The notes beneath the pieces were generated by a model, which saw only the letters and a list, made by a program, of their open reading frames with translations, did not search any database and had not been told where the DNA came from. A DNA stretch of 64,000 nucleotides. Source: Enchytraeus crypticus (Eukaryota; Annelida; Clitellata; Enchytraeida; Enchytraeidae). Positions 12,316 to 24,228 of this stretch are shown here, one piece after another. The stretch covers positions 2,755,001-2,819,000 of the forward strand of contig CAJHZI010000514.1 of NCBI GenBank assembly GCA_905160935.1, given 5' to 3'. Every line of letters starts with the position of its first letter. The stretch's first letter is position 1. The position numbers and the translations under genes are program-made.

Positions 12316-15300
12316 CTATAAAACATAAAACAACATAAAATAATAATTTAACCAACTGATGAAGATATGACATAAAATCATTCAGTTAATCAATGAAAAT
12401 ATAACAAAAAATTCCCTTAACACAATCAGTTATGATATAACAAAATCAATTAAATCAATACTGAAGATATTGCATGGGGATTCTTATGTGTGAGCAAATT
12501 CAAAGACGTTTTCGAGAAGACTTGACAACTTCAAATGTTACTACACTGCCTGAATTTTTCTGCACACGTAAAGTTTGAAGAAAGAGAGAGGCAGGAAACA
12601 GTGTATGTCTATTATACTAAGACAGGAAAAGATGAGTTTAGAGTTTGTTCTGGAAAGTAGTCAGAATCTACTTACAAAGAATTACAAGCATTACACATGA
12701 AAATAAAAAAGCTTAATATATTACTTAAGTAATTATAGGGAGAGTATCAAAAAGGTCAGGAAGCATGTGATATGTCAGTGATTTGTTAACATTTATTAAG
12801 CGTTTTATTTAAAATCAAGTTACTCTTCAAAAGATGACATAAGGCACATTTCAAGAGCATTATTTAACGATTATATCATTACTGAAGTAGCACTAAGTCA
12901 GGACTAAAGTTGGCTTTATATGAAATTACACAAAAAGGAAGTCATTAAAGGAAAAGTATAAAACTTGAAACAACATAATTCAAAGTTTTCCACCCAGAGA
13001 CTGATTCAATGTAAATTTAGAGCACAATGCATATTGCAAAGGATATGAGACAGAGACAAGGCATAACGTAGCAGGCTAATTAACAGCATTAAAACACAAG
13101 TGAATCAAAGCATAAAAAACAGAGCTAAATTATTATAATCCTAATGCTGAACATTTGAGGGCATGAAATTTGAATGAATGAATGCGATGTAATGTGATGG
13201 ACAGAACAATAAAATCAGGACACTAGGTCTCAGATCTGAGACATCACAGACTGCATAGAGAAGAATCATAAGCCAATCATTTCAATTTTTTTTAGAAGAA
13301 TCGTTTCAGGGAACACAAAAACTCAAAATAAACACAACTACCACAGACCTCGTCCAACTCAACTTTAGTCTTATCTTCTATGGCCCTGATGTCAGCCATT
13401 GTGAGACCATACCATTGGTCCGCCCAACAGAACACCTGCCTATGAAAGTTTGTAAAGATCCTACGCTCAGCCTAAATCAATCAATTTATCAATCAAATAA
13501 TTCAATGAAACAAATCAATCATTCAAAAACATCAATGATTTCATCAAATCGATCATTCAATTAAAGTAATAAATGAATAATAGAAATAGTTCAACATAAT
13601 TTAATTTAACTTTTATTTTATTTTAAGTTTAAAATTCAATTTTGTAAATAAATTATCATGGTAATGGTGTTACAAAGCCACATTAGATTAAATGTAAGCA
13701 GAAGCAAAATACATACAAACGCAACAAATGAGCTTGCTTGGGTTATAAAGCAAAACGGTATTGTAAAATGGCTTACATCAAAATAAATAAAAATAGAAAA
13801 GTATACAAAAATAAGCTACAGCAAAACAGTCATAAAGAGGAATTGAGAACTCGTTAGTTCAAATGAATGACTATATAAATAAATACTACTAATATATAAC
13901 AAAAATAAGTAAAGTAACAAAAATAAGCCTTGGTAACAAAAACACAGTAAAGATATAGAAAAAAATATTAGAAATATATTATCTAAACGAAACTAAGTTA
14001 CTCAAACCTCCATTGCAGAGAGGTCACAGTAACTAAGACAAATTAATCATGTACAGTTAATTATCTCACAGAACATAGATCTATTGCATAGATGTTAAAG
14101 ATGTTACAGTAACTAAGACATATAAGACATGTACAGATAATTATCTCACAGAACATAGATCAAAAAATCATCACAGAAATCGAAACTATCATTTCGTAGA
14201 CTAACCTTGTGAATGAACTTCTCCACCTTACCCTGCAGACCCCACCACTTGAACTCTACAGTGACAAGCTTGTAGCAGGTCATGACCGGCTCAACCGTCT
14301 TCTGCCACTCCGGTCCTACCAGTGGACCTCGACCCGTTTTAGTTGACTTGTACTTGGACGGGTCCTCGTCATCTTTGTAATCCTAAAGAAATGGAGGACA
14401 CAACGATTTACTAACACAATATTCACTTTACTAACACAATATTCAATTTAATTATAACACAATGTTCAATTTAATAACACAGTACTCAATTTAATAACAC
14501 AGTATGCAATTTAATACCACAATATTCAATTTAATAACACAATATTCAATTAAATATACTTATTCAATGGCAAACTCATATACTCTTAAACCCAAAGACA
14601 AGAAGCTGTAGAAGTAATAATTCATATCTATTACTTTATTTCCATCATAAATCTGAAAAACCACAGAAAATAGTATTTACCAAGTGTACACAGACTGGTG
14701 TACACAGGATTTAAACTCAATACCTAAAGTTCAGCAGCCTGACAATCTAACTGGTATTGCTACTAGCTCAATAGTAAACTGGTTTGGTATTCCTTCTAGT
14801 CGTACTTTGTTCAGTGAATACTTGTATGTTACAATTTGTAGTTATAAATTAAATCTTTTTCATTCGTATCCCGACTCTAGTTAAACTGGGATTAAAGGGA
14901 ATATGAAGATGATGAGTTAATATTACACTACTCAAACAAACAAAACATAAATAAGTAAAAATAAATATTAAATACGAATTTAACATCCGGTTCCTCGCCA
15001 TAAGGCAATGTCAGGGACATCTCTTACAGACTCTACACAAACAGGAGCTAAAGCATCACACGATGACGACTGAGTACACACAGAGACCACAAAACATACT
15101 TCTTCAATCCAAAAACTTACTAGGATAAAGTTTAAGAGAACAAAAGAAAACGCTGAGTAATAGCATTTAAAGCGTTCCACATTAAAATCTTTCATTTCTT
15201 TCATACTACATGAAATAAATAAGTAATGCTAATATCATTTTACGAAATCGGCGGTGGTACTTAGTTTTCTAACACATGGTTAGCTAGAGAAAATACGGCT

Positions 15301-18300
15301 TCCAAGATGGTTTATAATTCCTCAATTTCCTGCTTATTCGCCTCTTACAACAAATTATTGTAATAAAAATAAAAATACTGAAAATAGTATCAAAGGCATT
15401 CAGTCAATATTCAAAGTTTCAACCGCTGTGTGCTTTGGCAGCCCCTTGAACCATTTCGAATACCCAGACGACTATTCAACAAATTCTTTAGTCTGAATAG
15501 TTTTTATCTAAACCAAGGACCTCTATATACAGGTGTTTTATTAAACTTAAATAGCAATAGTCTTATATAAGGATTAATTTGCTTACGAAAACGACAATGA
15601 CTACATACACGTCTCTCAACTGGGTCGTTAGCGATGTCAATTTTAACGATTTCACGTTTGGAAAGAGTGTCTGCATCCAGTCCATGAGCCTACAAAATTA
15701 TTCAATGTATTCAAATCAATCAATCAACATGCAACAGCATCAAATTCATACCAGTTTTAGAGCACAAAAGTTTTTGAATAGTTACAATTAACTCAGAATT
15801 TGATCAATATATTGGAAATGAAAATTACGAATGAGAGAGACAGTACAGATCAAAGGAAGCAATAGAAAATTGTATGAACTACTACTGTAATATTTAAATT
15901 ATTTAATTTTAAATATCAAACATTTAAATAGCAACAAAGAACTGCTATCTCAATACAACTGTGTATCATTAATTGGTGGGTTTTATGGCTAATATATTCC
16001 TGTAGGAATGCTATATATATGCAACAAATTCAATAATTACAACTTAACTTCTTTCGTCTACAATATTATAAGCAGACACAGGTCGAAAATCCCAAAGTAT
16101 GAGTCATATATTAGCAACTGGTGGCAGGATTTAGCGCACTCGGATTAGTCACGTCTTAAATGAATGAAGTTAAGTAACGTCATACCCGGTTAGTACTAAC
16201 TGGGTGAACGTTTTGGAAGATCGGGTGTTGACAGCTTTGAATGAAAAATCCAGACTGTGAAGGTAAAACTTAAATACATACAACTGACGCTCCAAACAAA
16301 TGGCAACGATTACTAATAACCATGGAAGGTAAGAGAAAAAATAACGAAAACTGCAAAAGCAGAAATATAAGCAAGTGATTGTCATGTGTGTAGCAATAGA
16401 ACCAAAAAAAGGTAAGTAAATTGCATGGAAGACGACAATGTAAGCCAGCGTTAACAATTACATTAACATATATAATGATATTTTCTGAACAACACTACTT
16501 ACATTGTGTGTTTCACCACGATCAGGCAAGTGCATTGATTCAATTTTAATCACAAAGTTTTCTTTCATATAGTCAGGATTCTGAAATTTAACAAACAAAC
16601 ATAAAACATCTTCTATAAAATTTTATAGAGAGTGAATAACTGAAATTTACTTGACGTCATCAACATAGTCAGATATATATCTAATTATAATGCCGCTCGT
16701 CAACACATTTTCAAATCATCGGTAACTTAAAATCTTATTCAAATACGCACAACGGTCAGTCTGAACATGATCTGAACCTCTGATCTCAGTCAAAAAAAAA
16801 CAGCTCAACTTGTATCTCACACAGTCCCAGAAAAACTCACACACAAATAAATGCCAGTAAAATATTGTTGGTTAGCTATTCCTGTAAATCTAGAGTCAAC
16901 TTCTCATTTTTTTCTTTTAGAGGTCTCCTAATCGCAAGCCAGCGGCACAAATTTAATGACAGCTGTATATTGCATTAATTTGTAAAATTTAGATTAATTA
17001 AAAGTTCACAGCATGAATTGAATAATCATCAAGTTTTCAGTGATAGCGGCAACTTTGGGGATTCCCAAAGGTTACCAAAACATCCCAGCCGCGCTGATCT
17101 GAGAGTAAAATCTCGGATATTCACTGGACTGGTTACATGGAAAATGGAATAAATTACTTAATGGATTTGAACCAATGTCCTCCTATTTACCAAGCAAACA
17201 TGCTATATACTTGACAGTGGCGTAGCCAGGATTTAATCACGGGGCAGCCAATTTAATCATGGGGGAGGCACTTTAATCATGGGGCTGACACTAATCTTGG
17301 GACAGGCACTTTAATCTTGGGGAGGTACTTTAATCTTGGGGGAGGAACTTTAATCTAGGGACAGGCACTTTAATCTTGTGGCCGGCACTTTAATCATGGG
17401 GCAGGCACTTTAATCATGGGGCAGGTACTTTAATCTTGGGGCAGGCACTTAAATCTTGGAGGAGGTACTTAGGCGGAGGCACAGACTTTATACAATATGA
17501 GCATTTATATTTTTTTATATGTGCTTAATATTAATTTTACACGACATCTTGGGGAGGCACATGCCCTCCCCAGCCTACCCCTCACTACTACACTGATACT
17601 TGAACATCAAAACACTAGCGAATACTATATTGAAAAATTTATAATACTGAAATATGTAGTCTATGGAAACAATATTACCAATTATTTCTTTTATTGAACA
17701 TATTCAATAAAAAAATAATTTGTCACTTGAAATATGACCTAAGTTTTATTAAATCTACCGCATGACTTGAATAGACAAAGTTAGAGTTATTTAGATTAAA
17801 GTGTGGTCACTAATTTTTATTACCGGACATATGATAGTGAAAACAAGAATTGAATTCTTTAGCATAAATAATAGGCTATTCAAAACTCTGATTAGGAAAA
17901 ATTTCATAACAGCGTACACTTTTGCCTAAATTCTAAATGTGATTAGATATGGATTGTCAATGGAAAATTGGGAGGTTCTAAACACACTGCCTAGCAACTA
18001 AATAAAAATAGTTAATAATAATAAAAACATTGTATTTACTGCTAACATTATATTCTTACGCAGACAGAAAGTAGTGTAAAAATAATAAACATTTCATTTA
18101 CAAAGTACAGAAGAGTGAATACACATGTATACAAAAAACATAAAATGTTGGAAACAGCAAAATAAAATAAAATGTGATCACTTTTATTAGGTACAATAGA
18201 ATAGTTTATTATGTATGACAATCAAAAGAAATTAATAGACAACTCTTGAAATTAAAAACCGATTCTAAGAAATCTCTGGTTTATCAATAATGCCACCAAA

Positions 18301-21300
18301 TAATAATTCCTATTACCACAAAGATGCACTGCTTGTCACGAAAGAATATTATATGTCAATACATATCTTACAAGTTTGGCTAAAATTTTAATATCTAAAA
18401 AATAGCTATATCTTAGTGAGCAAACAAATACCAAAGCAATATGCATTAAAATAGAATGCAAATATCCAAGCAAAAACATTAAAAGAGTTCACAATTAAGC
18501 ATTACGTTTAAGAGAAAAAATACTAGGCCTAAGTCTTAATTAGTACCGACACTACTAGCAAATTTTACGGCATTCCAATACCGATGGTTTTATCGATGGG
18601 ATATTCACTTTAGAATTTTATGAAGACTTTTTGAGCTGGCAAAGTCCGCATATTAAGCGTCTGATTTATCGACTCTAATTCCACCGGTTAAGCCTCTTAT
18701 GTCTTGTGTAATACTGCGGCATTCATTGTTCTCAGCAACAGCTTGCTACCTGAGCGAAGAGTGGAGAGGTGTGTTTTAAATTAGGCGCTTGTATGAATTA
18801 AACAAGCTTGTCACTTGGCCGCTAAGATTTAACCGTCCAGGTGGCGCTAGCCAATAGCAGATCACAAAAGCGTAGAGTTCTTGGAAAAATAACGTTATCG
18901 ACTAGACTTGAAGTTAAGAGTCGAAAGAGGTTCATAAAATCCAAAAAGCGAATATTAATACAGTAATATAGGCAATAAGGACTCTTTTCTATAGCTAGTA
19001 ATTGGCAACTTATATCGATATGCAGTAAAATCACCCATAATGCAGTAGAACAGGATAATAGTTGCAATTTAGATGAACAACAATAAATAATATTAGTTTT
19101 ATAACATTACAAAACTCGCCTATCCGTTTTGTAAATTGGATGAAATATTGGTCAATTTACACCACAGAATTGAGACACAAATGCATCTACTTCACCAAGC
19201 AAACGCTGATCTTTAGTAGTCCGTAACGTTTAAAACATTTATAACTTCTAATAAACAGTAACTTTCAACAGACGCCCAGGAGAATATACAGTAGATACAT
19301 TGCAAATGATAAAAAGGCGATGCTGAAATTTCAATTTATCGTAAGTACACTGGAAATATTATTCAGAAGCTGATGCTAAGTATTTAATGCAGCCATACAC
19401 ATCTAATTGCGAGACTAGATTAGCTTATTCTGGGCGATATAGGTTCTTGATATTTCAGGTTCACAAAAAATGTTAACACATTTGCCACTCAATCAGGAAT
19501 CCTGAGACCAAATCCAAGATCCAACAAAAACCATTTAAACGAATTGTAAATTAGTTACACTTAATTGCAATGAATCAAAGCATCTTTTAATAATTAGTAC
19601 AAAATTGCCATGAAATTACCGTTATAACAGTTCTACAGTAAGGATAGGCATTCCAGGCTTCTTCGTGCATTTCTAACGAACCCTTTGGGGCAAGCCATAG
19701 AATATATGTAGGTACTTTGCTGTTAAAAACACAACAAATTATAAAACTTGATTAAATAAAATTCAAATGTTGTATTTATTTTAATTGACACCAGCATCTG
19801 TTTAAAAAACATCAAAAGTATATTATATATAAAAGTATATTAAATATAAAATAATTATTGCATCAAGAATTCATATTCATGTATACAGTGCACTATATAG
19901 TATAAAGTAAATTTACTATATTTAAAATATTAATATCTAAATACTTAAGAAAATCAGAATAATTTCTAAACCAGAATTTAGAAACACTGACTGTTGGAAT
20001 TCAGTCAAACTATTGTAACCTCACACCAACTTGCACATAGTGAATAAGCACTACTAAATTGACAACATTAAATAAGAGGCAAAAAACTAATTTTAAATTT
20101 TAGCAATAACTAATTAACAGAATGCCCCAACCCAAAATCTTTCGTAGAATACAAAGAAGGTAATGATTTTCACTCTAATTAAAATTCTATTAAAGACCCT
20201 TCAAAATGGATATACTGCTACAGAAATTCAAATTAAGGCTAACATTACAATACTCCTGCAGTTAAGCCTGCCTTACCGATACAACAGTACGACAGTAAGG
20301 AAATGCATTCCAAGCTTCCTCGTGAATGTGCATTGAACCCTTGGGCGCAAGAACACGCACAAACTTTGGAGCCTTACTGCTCTCGGCAGATTTGAATAGG
20401 AAATATGCGACAAAACAATGTTATTGTATACACAGTTATTTATAGAAGACCACAGATGGTGCACACAAGTACTAAGCTAAGAGAAAAATTCAAGCTCAGT
20501 CTGAAGAATGGCATTGAGCATCTGCTATAAAATTATTAATCAATGAATCATCTACTACATAAAAGCAATTTTTGTTTGAATATATTTGATTGCTAAACAT
20601 CAGATAGAATTAAAGAAAGAAAGTCTAAAAGAGACACTTAAACTGTTGCTGCCTAACTTAACACTTAAACTTTGATACTAGAATATCGCAGCAATCAGCC
20701 TACAGTTCAACTAGGTTAGCTCTATCATCATCAACATTATCATCATCATCAACATCATTATCTTCCAATGAATTCCAGTTTAACTATGGTCAGGATTAGA
20801 AAATTTAGCAACTATTTCTGGAGCATAGGAGCTCACCAACTGAATGCTCTTTCTGAAGCTGGCTAGGATTTTAGTGCCTTTTCGCCTTTTATGACTCATG
20901 CAGTCCACGGCAGGTCTATTCTTCTGCAACCCGGACAGAACATGGGTAACAATGCAAACATGTTAGGAAATTATAAATAAATTTATAAATAACATTATTA
21001 TTGACAACCAATGCAAAAATTGAAAAATAAAATAAATTGATACAATAAATCTATAATGACTGCATTGAAACAAATGAAACTATTTATACAAAGAAAAAAT
21101 TCAACGAGAAAGTACAATGATCACATTTGGTATATTCACCATAATCATTCTTTGGCTAAGAATGTAAAAAATGAGCGCATAGGCTTTTAGATCAGTAGCA
21201 AAAAAGCATATTCAAGAACTGCAGGCGAACCATTACACATAATGACCGATAACAGCTGTTTGTTTAAAGCAGTTAAAGAGAGAATATTACAAGTAAATTA

Positions 21301-22871
21301 AATGTAGACTGAATTAAAATTACAAGTATAAAGTATATAGGCCCATTCAGATATTGGCTCACCTGGCTAAATGGTAGATCTTGTGAGTGAACTGGCCAGT
21401 CCTATATTGACCGTTAAGTAGCGGTGTCTTAGGCTGAACTCCCACTGCCTCAGCGAACGGTTCATTCTTGAGAACCTCTATGCCCTCACCCCCTCCCGTC
21501 TCATTCTTACTGGCCTGAGCGACAGAATACAGCTGGGCTATCTGGTACTGTAATAATGCAAAATACAACGCTTCAATGATAATAATAATAACAACAATTA
21601 GAGTGCTACAGTCATCAATGACAACATCGAGCACTATTGAGACAAAATCAAGCCGGTGAGCAAAAAGGTCCAAAAACGGTGCAAATTCCAAAATCCAGAA
21701 AATCAGTAAGTAATATTAGTTGATAACAATATAATTAATAAGTAATATATTTGATGCACTGTAAATAAACAGTGGGCTCAGCCAGTGGCTTGTTGGCAAA
21801 TTGTTTGACAGCAGATTAGTAGGTGCAGGGTTCAAATCCAGAGCTCTCCCAGTCACTAGTATGCTATTCGAGCAGGAAACTGAAATTAAACTTGGCCTTA
21901 GGCTTAAATAGCATCGCTGTATCCTTGTCTCATTCCTTCTGAGGTGAAAAACGGCAAATAAGATTATATGACGTGAAAACTTAACACATTGCTTCAACAA
22001 CTGCTAAGGACAGATGTTATTTTTGGTTTGATGGCCACACTACTGTTCTGTGAGCCTACAGGTTCAAGTAGAAAGCCTCTTTGTCGGTGAAGTAAAAACT
22101 TCTACACTTGGTGGCTGTTAAAAGGCTCAGCCTTTAATTTGTGTTAGTTGCGTTATCTGTTAAAAGAACCTTCCGCTCATCTTACCTATGGCTACAACTT
22201 TTACAATAAATTATAACATTTTTAAGCGAAAAGCTAAAGAGAAAAGATTTATTTACCTCCTCCACTGTCATCGGCAGTGTAATTCGGCTAAAATAAAATA
22301 AAAATAGCATCATATAGTAAGGAAAAAAATTAATAATATACAATTTTTATCGTTCAATATCCATTCATATTTATTTGTATTAACAGGGTCATAAAGTAAT
22401 ATAAAGTGACAAGAACCGCACACTACTGCTTAGAAATAGATGGCGTAATGAGTTGATATGCTGTTCTTCTAATTGTAGAATGTAGATTACAGACAAGCTG
22501 ATGTCAACTATCCTGTCATGTTTTATCCTCTATAAAGACCTGAAACTTTATAACCCTAGAGTTAGTGTTTATAACTGTGTAGTTAGCTATGTACGGCATT
22601 CTTAATAAAATATTGTAATGTCGGAACTGTACCACTACCATACAATGACCATTAGCATTATTCCTTTCACTTCTGATTCATAGCAAGCGGCCATAGTCAT
22701 CAATTTCGGCATGTTTGAAAACAATAAAAACAATACATTTACTAATTTTTTTAATTCCACATATTAGACCTAAATTAGACTATACCAAACAGAAACTAAC
22801 TAACGTCCAATTATTCATATTTATGTGAAATTACAATAAATAAATTATATTTACTATTCTTTTATGATCAT
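12268..22871 (-). CDS. PITP: Class I phosphatidylinositol transfer protein, PITP-A (complete, 9 coding exons plus one alternative)
   Basis: Class I PITPs move phosphatidylinositol and phosphatidylcholine between membranes and supply PI for phosphoinositide signalling; they are soluble single-domain proteins. Exons in coding order: 22871-22855, 22287-22257, 21547-21363, exon 4a (20376-20277) or 4b (19719-19620), 16580-16503, 15689-15609, 14382-14206, 13471-13349, 12315-12268. Phases match throughout and give 840 nt, 279 residues plus stop; mammalian PITP-alpha is about 270. Visible hallmarks are GGGEGIEVL (about residues 34-42), THKIYHL (70-76, holding the lipid-headgroup Thr and Lys), [18 protein letters not shown] (179-185), the membrane-docking KWWGLQ (209-214) and a short C-terminal tail ending in DGE. 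A roughly 13-residue insertion precedes THKIYHL compared with mammals. The tail and lack of further domains argue for class I, not the RdgB type. Intron contents are only repeats. It lies head-to-tail with PITP-B. Confidence 0.9.
13349..13471 (-). CDS. PITP: PITP-A exon 8
   Basis: 123 nt (41 codons), acceptor GATTTAG, donor GTCTGT. Encodes [20 protein letters not shown] then [21 protein letters not shown], the C-terminal helix region; the Glu in DIRAIED is the likely counterpart of the headgroup-binding Glu248. Confidence 0.93.
14048..14160. repeat. Two-copy direct repeat in PITP-A intron 7
   Basis: ACAGTAACTAAGACA..CATGTACAG..AATTATCTCACAGAACATAG occurs twice, 63 bp apart, with small differences. 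Confidence 0.75.
14206..14382 (-). CDS. PITP: PITP-A exon 7
   Basis: 177 nt (59 codons), acceptor TCTTTAG, donor GTTAGT. Contains [19 protein letters not shown] (the Ser/Thr region phosphorylated in mammalian PITP-alpha) and [18 protein letters not shown] with the two membrane-inserting Trp residues. An AT-rich tandem repeat (14394-14557) lies just upstream of the acceptor. Confidence 0.94.
14394..14557. repeat. ~22-bp AT-rich tandem repeat in PITP-A intron 6
   Basis: About eight copies of TTTAATAACACAATATTCAA variants, beginning 12 bp upstream of the exon 7 acceptor. Confidence 0.8.
15609..15689 (-). CDS. PITP: PITP-A exon 6
   Basis: 81 nt (27 codons), acceptor TTTGTAG, donor GTATGT. Encodes [20 protein letters not shown] then NDPVERR, corresponding to the variable linker and the conserved IDIA strand of PITPs. 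Joining to exon 7 gives [11 protein letters not shown] in frame. Confidence 0.88.
16113..16445 (+). mobile_element. 5S rRNA-derived SINE, copy
   Basis: ATGAAGTTAAGTAACGTCAT, ACCCGGTTAGTACTAACTGG, GTGAACGTTTTGGAAGAT recall 5S rRNA; followed by GACAGCTTTGAATG as in the other copies. Intron 5 of PITP-A. Confidence 0.75.
16503..16580 (-). CDS. PITP: PITP-A exon 5
   Basis: 78 nt (26 codons), acceptor ATTTCAG, donor GTAAGT. Encodes [20 protein letters not shown] followed by RGETHN, matching the [25 protein letters not shown] region of mammalian PITP. The flanking 16113-16445 segment downstream in the intron is a 5S-derived SINE. Confidence 0.92.
17080..17160 (+). mobile_element. tRNA-derived SINE family 2, fragment
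   Basis: CAGCCGCGCTGATCTGAGAG, TAAAATCTCGGATATTCACT; intron of PITP-A. Confidence 0.65.
17215..17595. mobile_element. Small hAT-type MITE with 8-bp target duplication and internal minisatellite
   Basis: ATACTTGA flanks the element (17207-17214, 17596-17603). Left end CAGTGGCGTAGCCAGG; right end reverse complement CAGTGTAGTAGTGAGGGG. The inside is a ~20-bp repeat (GGGGCAGGCACTTTAATCAT) in about 12 variable copies from 17228 to 17475. Intron 4 of PITP-A. Confidence 0.75.
17604..19619. other. PITP-A intron 4 remainder, nothing recognised
   Basis: AT-rich, with short open frames lacking known motifs. Confidence 0.5.
19620..19719 (-). CDS. PITP: PITP-A exon 4b (alternative version)
   Basis: 100 nt, acceptor TTTAACAG, donor GTAATT. 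Encodes [20 protein letters not shown] then [13 protein letters not shown]. By eye it is closer than 4a to mammalian PITP in the [10 protein letters not shown] part, while 4a keeps the FVR residues. It lies 557 bp downstream of exon 4a in the transcript direction. Confidence 0.9.
20277..20376 (-). CDS. PITP: PITP-A exon 4a (alternative version)
   Basis: 100 nt with donor GTAAGG; the acceptor GAGAGCAG lacks a good pyrimidine tract. After completing Ser it encodes [20 protein letters not shown] followed by [13 protein letters not shown], residues 79-111. Homologous to exon 4b and to the single exon 4 of PITP-B. Because 100 is not a multiple of three, including both 4a and 4b or neither breaks the frame. 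Confidence 0.85.
20729..20950 (-). mobile_element. (GAT)n-tailed element, copy 2 (diverged)
   Basis: Same body as 7818-8155 with more substitutions. In intron 3 of PITP-A, 350 bp before exon 4a. Confidence 0.6.
21363..21547 (-). CDS. PITP: PITP-A exon 3
   Basis: 185 nt, acceptor ATTACAG, donor GTGAGC. Begins [20 protein letters not shown] and ends FTHKIYHLA plus AG, the start of a Ser codon. It holds the Thr and Lys of the PI headgroup site (T70, K72 here). A LINE 3'-UTR fragment (21585-21700, opposite orientation to the plus strand) lies about 40 bp upstream of the acceptor. Confidence 0.93.
21585..21700 (-). mobile_element. LINE 3'-UTR fragment (family of 6284-6700)
   Basis: Reverse complement of the 6590-6690 segment (AATTAGAGTGCTAC shared end). 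In intron 2 of PITP-A close to exon 3. Confidence 0.65.
22257..22287 (-). CDS. PITP: PITP-A exon 2 (31-nt microexon)
   Basis: Acceptor TTTTAG, donor GTAAAT. Encodes [10 protein letters not shown], the first beta strand of the PITP fold (mammalian counterpart YRVILPVSVDE). Identical in length and phase to exon 2 of PITP-B. Confidence 0.88.
22855..22871 (-). CDS. PITP: PITP-A exon 1 coding part (17 nt)
   Basis: Encodes M-I-I-K-E plus the first two bases of the Tyr codon, then donor GTAAAT. Chosen because the family starts with a few residues followed by KEYR, and the next exon begins with C that completes Tyr. The paralogue has the same 17-nt exon at 7497-7481. The 5' UTR is not identified. 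Confidence 0.72.
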
Positions 22872-23854
22872 CGTGTCAGGATATATTGCCGGATATAAAT
22901 AGAAACTATAAACTGATTGAGATTAAAAGTAAACATAACCCAGTTTCCCTTTTTATTTTTCGCTTTTATTTTTATTTTTTCTCACTCGTGTTTACGTCCA
23001 AGTTATGGTGCCTACCAAAGATCTTTAAAGATCAAAGATCTTTATTCTATGGTGCCTACATATCATGCTTTCTTGCTTGAACATTGGAATAACCACCGGG
23101 GGGGGGACAGGGTGAACACGTCCCCCCAGAATTTAGAGTGGGGGGACATGCATGCAAATGTCCCTCTCCAGAATTTAGGCTCAAATCTATGTAAAAAATG
23201 TGCGTATTTTCAAGGTCTCTCAATAATAGCATGTGTAAATTTTACTAGCATTTACAGAGCCGTGCAATAGAACAAGTGGTAAACTGATAGGCTACGCTTC
23301 CATGATATTAATTATTGACATCTGTAGTTGTACTGTGTATTCTCGGCCATAGACTCCTATATATTGTCACCTACTTTAGTAGTAGGCTTACAAGAGACTA
23401 TATGGCTGAGCGACCGATGTTAAGTGAGGGTGACGAAATATGGAAAAGTGCCAACTCGCTGAGCTAAGCGGGATGAAACTATCGAGGCCTATCTAGCGGT
23501 TGAGGCTGCATAGGCCTAATGTAACTTGAGAGGTCAACTTATCAACCATCGGTAGATGCTCTGAAAAATGTGCATAAAGGCTTAGGTTATGGAGTTTGTT
23601 ACAATATAAATTCATAGACTGTAAACCAAGTTCTGAATAATTTGCATCATGGATAAACTTCTGTCAAAGACCAAGAAGCCACATCTGGTTAGAATTAATA
23701 TATTACTAAATTTCGATTTTGAATTCTGAAAATTGAAATTAAATGCAATTTTGTAGTATCATTCAGAGCTTTGCTAGAAAATCTCGAGAAATTTGCGCAC
23801 GGCGCTGCTTCTACCGCGCAGGGCAAGGCCACTGCCAGTGGATCGATATTCGAA

Positions 23855-23990
23855 AGGTAAAAGCTGGTAAAGCTAATGTTAACGTCAGTTACCTCAAAGA
23901 AAGCGATGTCAGTGACGGGCGAGGCCAGGATTTGAACCCCGCACATACTGAACCACGGTCGAGTATCTTACCGCTTCGTCATGCGAGATC
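23855..23990 (-). mobile_element. tRNA-derived SINE family 1, copy
   Basis: Reverse complement holds a box A-like GAAGCGGTAAGATACTCG, box B-like GGGGTTCAAATCCTGG and the body TCACTGACATCGCTTTC. Inserted beside the hAT transposase remnant. Confidence 0.75.
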
Positions 23991-24228
23991 GTTCAGTGCT
24001 TTAAGGCGTCTGAAAATGTACGCTAGAAGCACAATGACACAACCGAGACTGAACGATGTTGTTGTCCGCCGTGTCCATAAGGACGTTCTCACGAAACTAT
24101 CAGTTCATGATAATATGAAAGGATTTGTAAAACTAAATGACAGCAGAAAAATGTGTTTGGAACCATATAACGTCATCATGCCGCTCAAATTACCCTTTAT
24201 TGAAGAACCGTTAAAATTTATTAAATAA
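23983..24228 (+). pseudogene. hAT transposase C-terminal (dimerisation domain) remnant
   Basis: Reads ARSFSALRRLKMYARSTMTQ, PRLNDVVVRRVHKDVLTKLS and NDSRKM to a stop at 24228. The pattern SFSxLRRLKxYxRSTMxQxRL is the hAT dimerisation signature found also in ZMYM-like proteins. The upstream part is lost, replaced by a SINE. A 3' terminal repeat follows at 24481. Confidence 0.75.

Noticed and set aside
18822..19067. 81-codon minus-strand frame with hydrophobic stretches
   Set aside because: No motif, no splice support and it lies inside PITP-A intron 4; chance open frame.
12268..22871. RdgB-type (class II) PITP
   Set aside because: The terminal exon gives a short tail and stop right after the PITP domain, with no downstream FFAT, DDHD or LNS2 sequence seen before PITP-B.
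23743..24228. A 161-codon plus-strand gene
   Set aside because: The frame fuses unknown sequence, an antisense SINE and a hAT transposase remnant; not a real gene.
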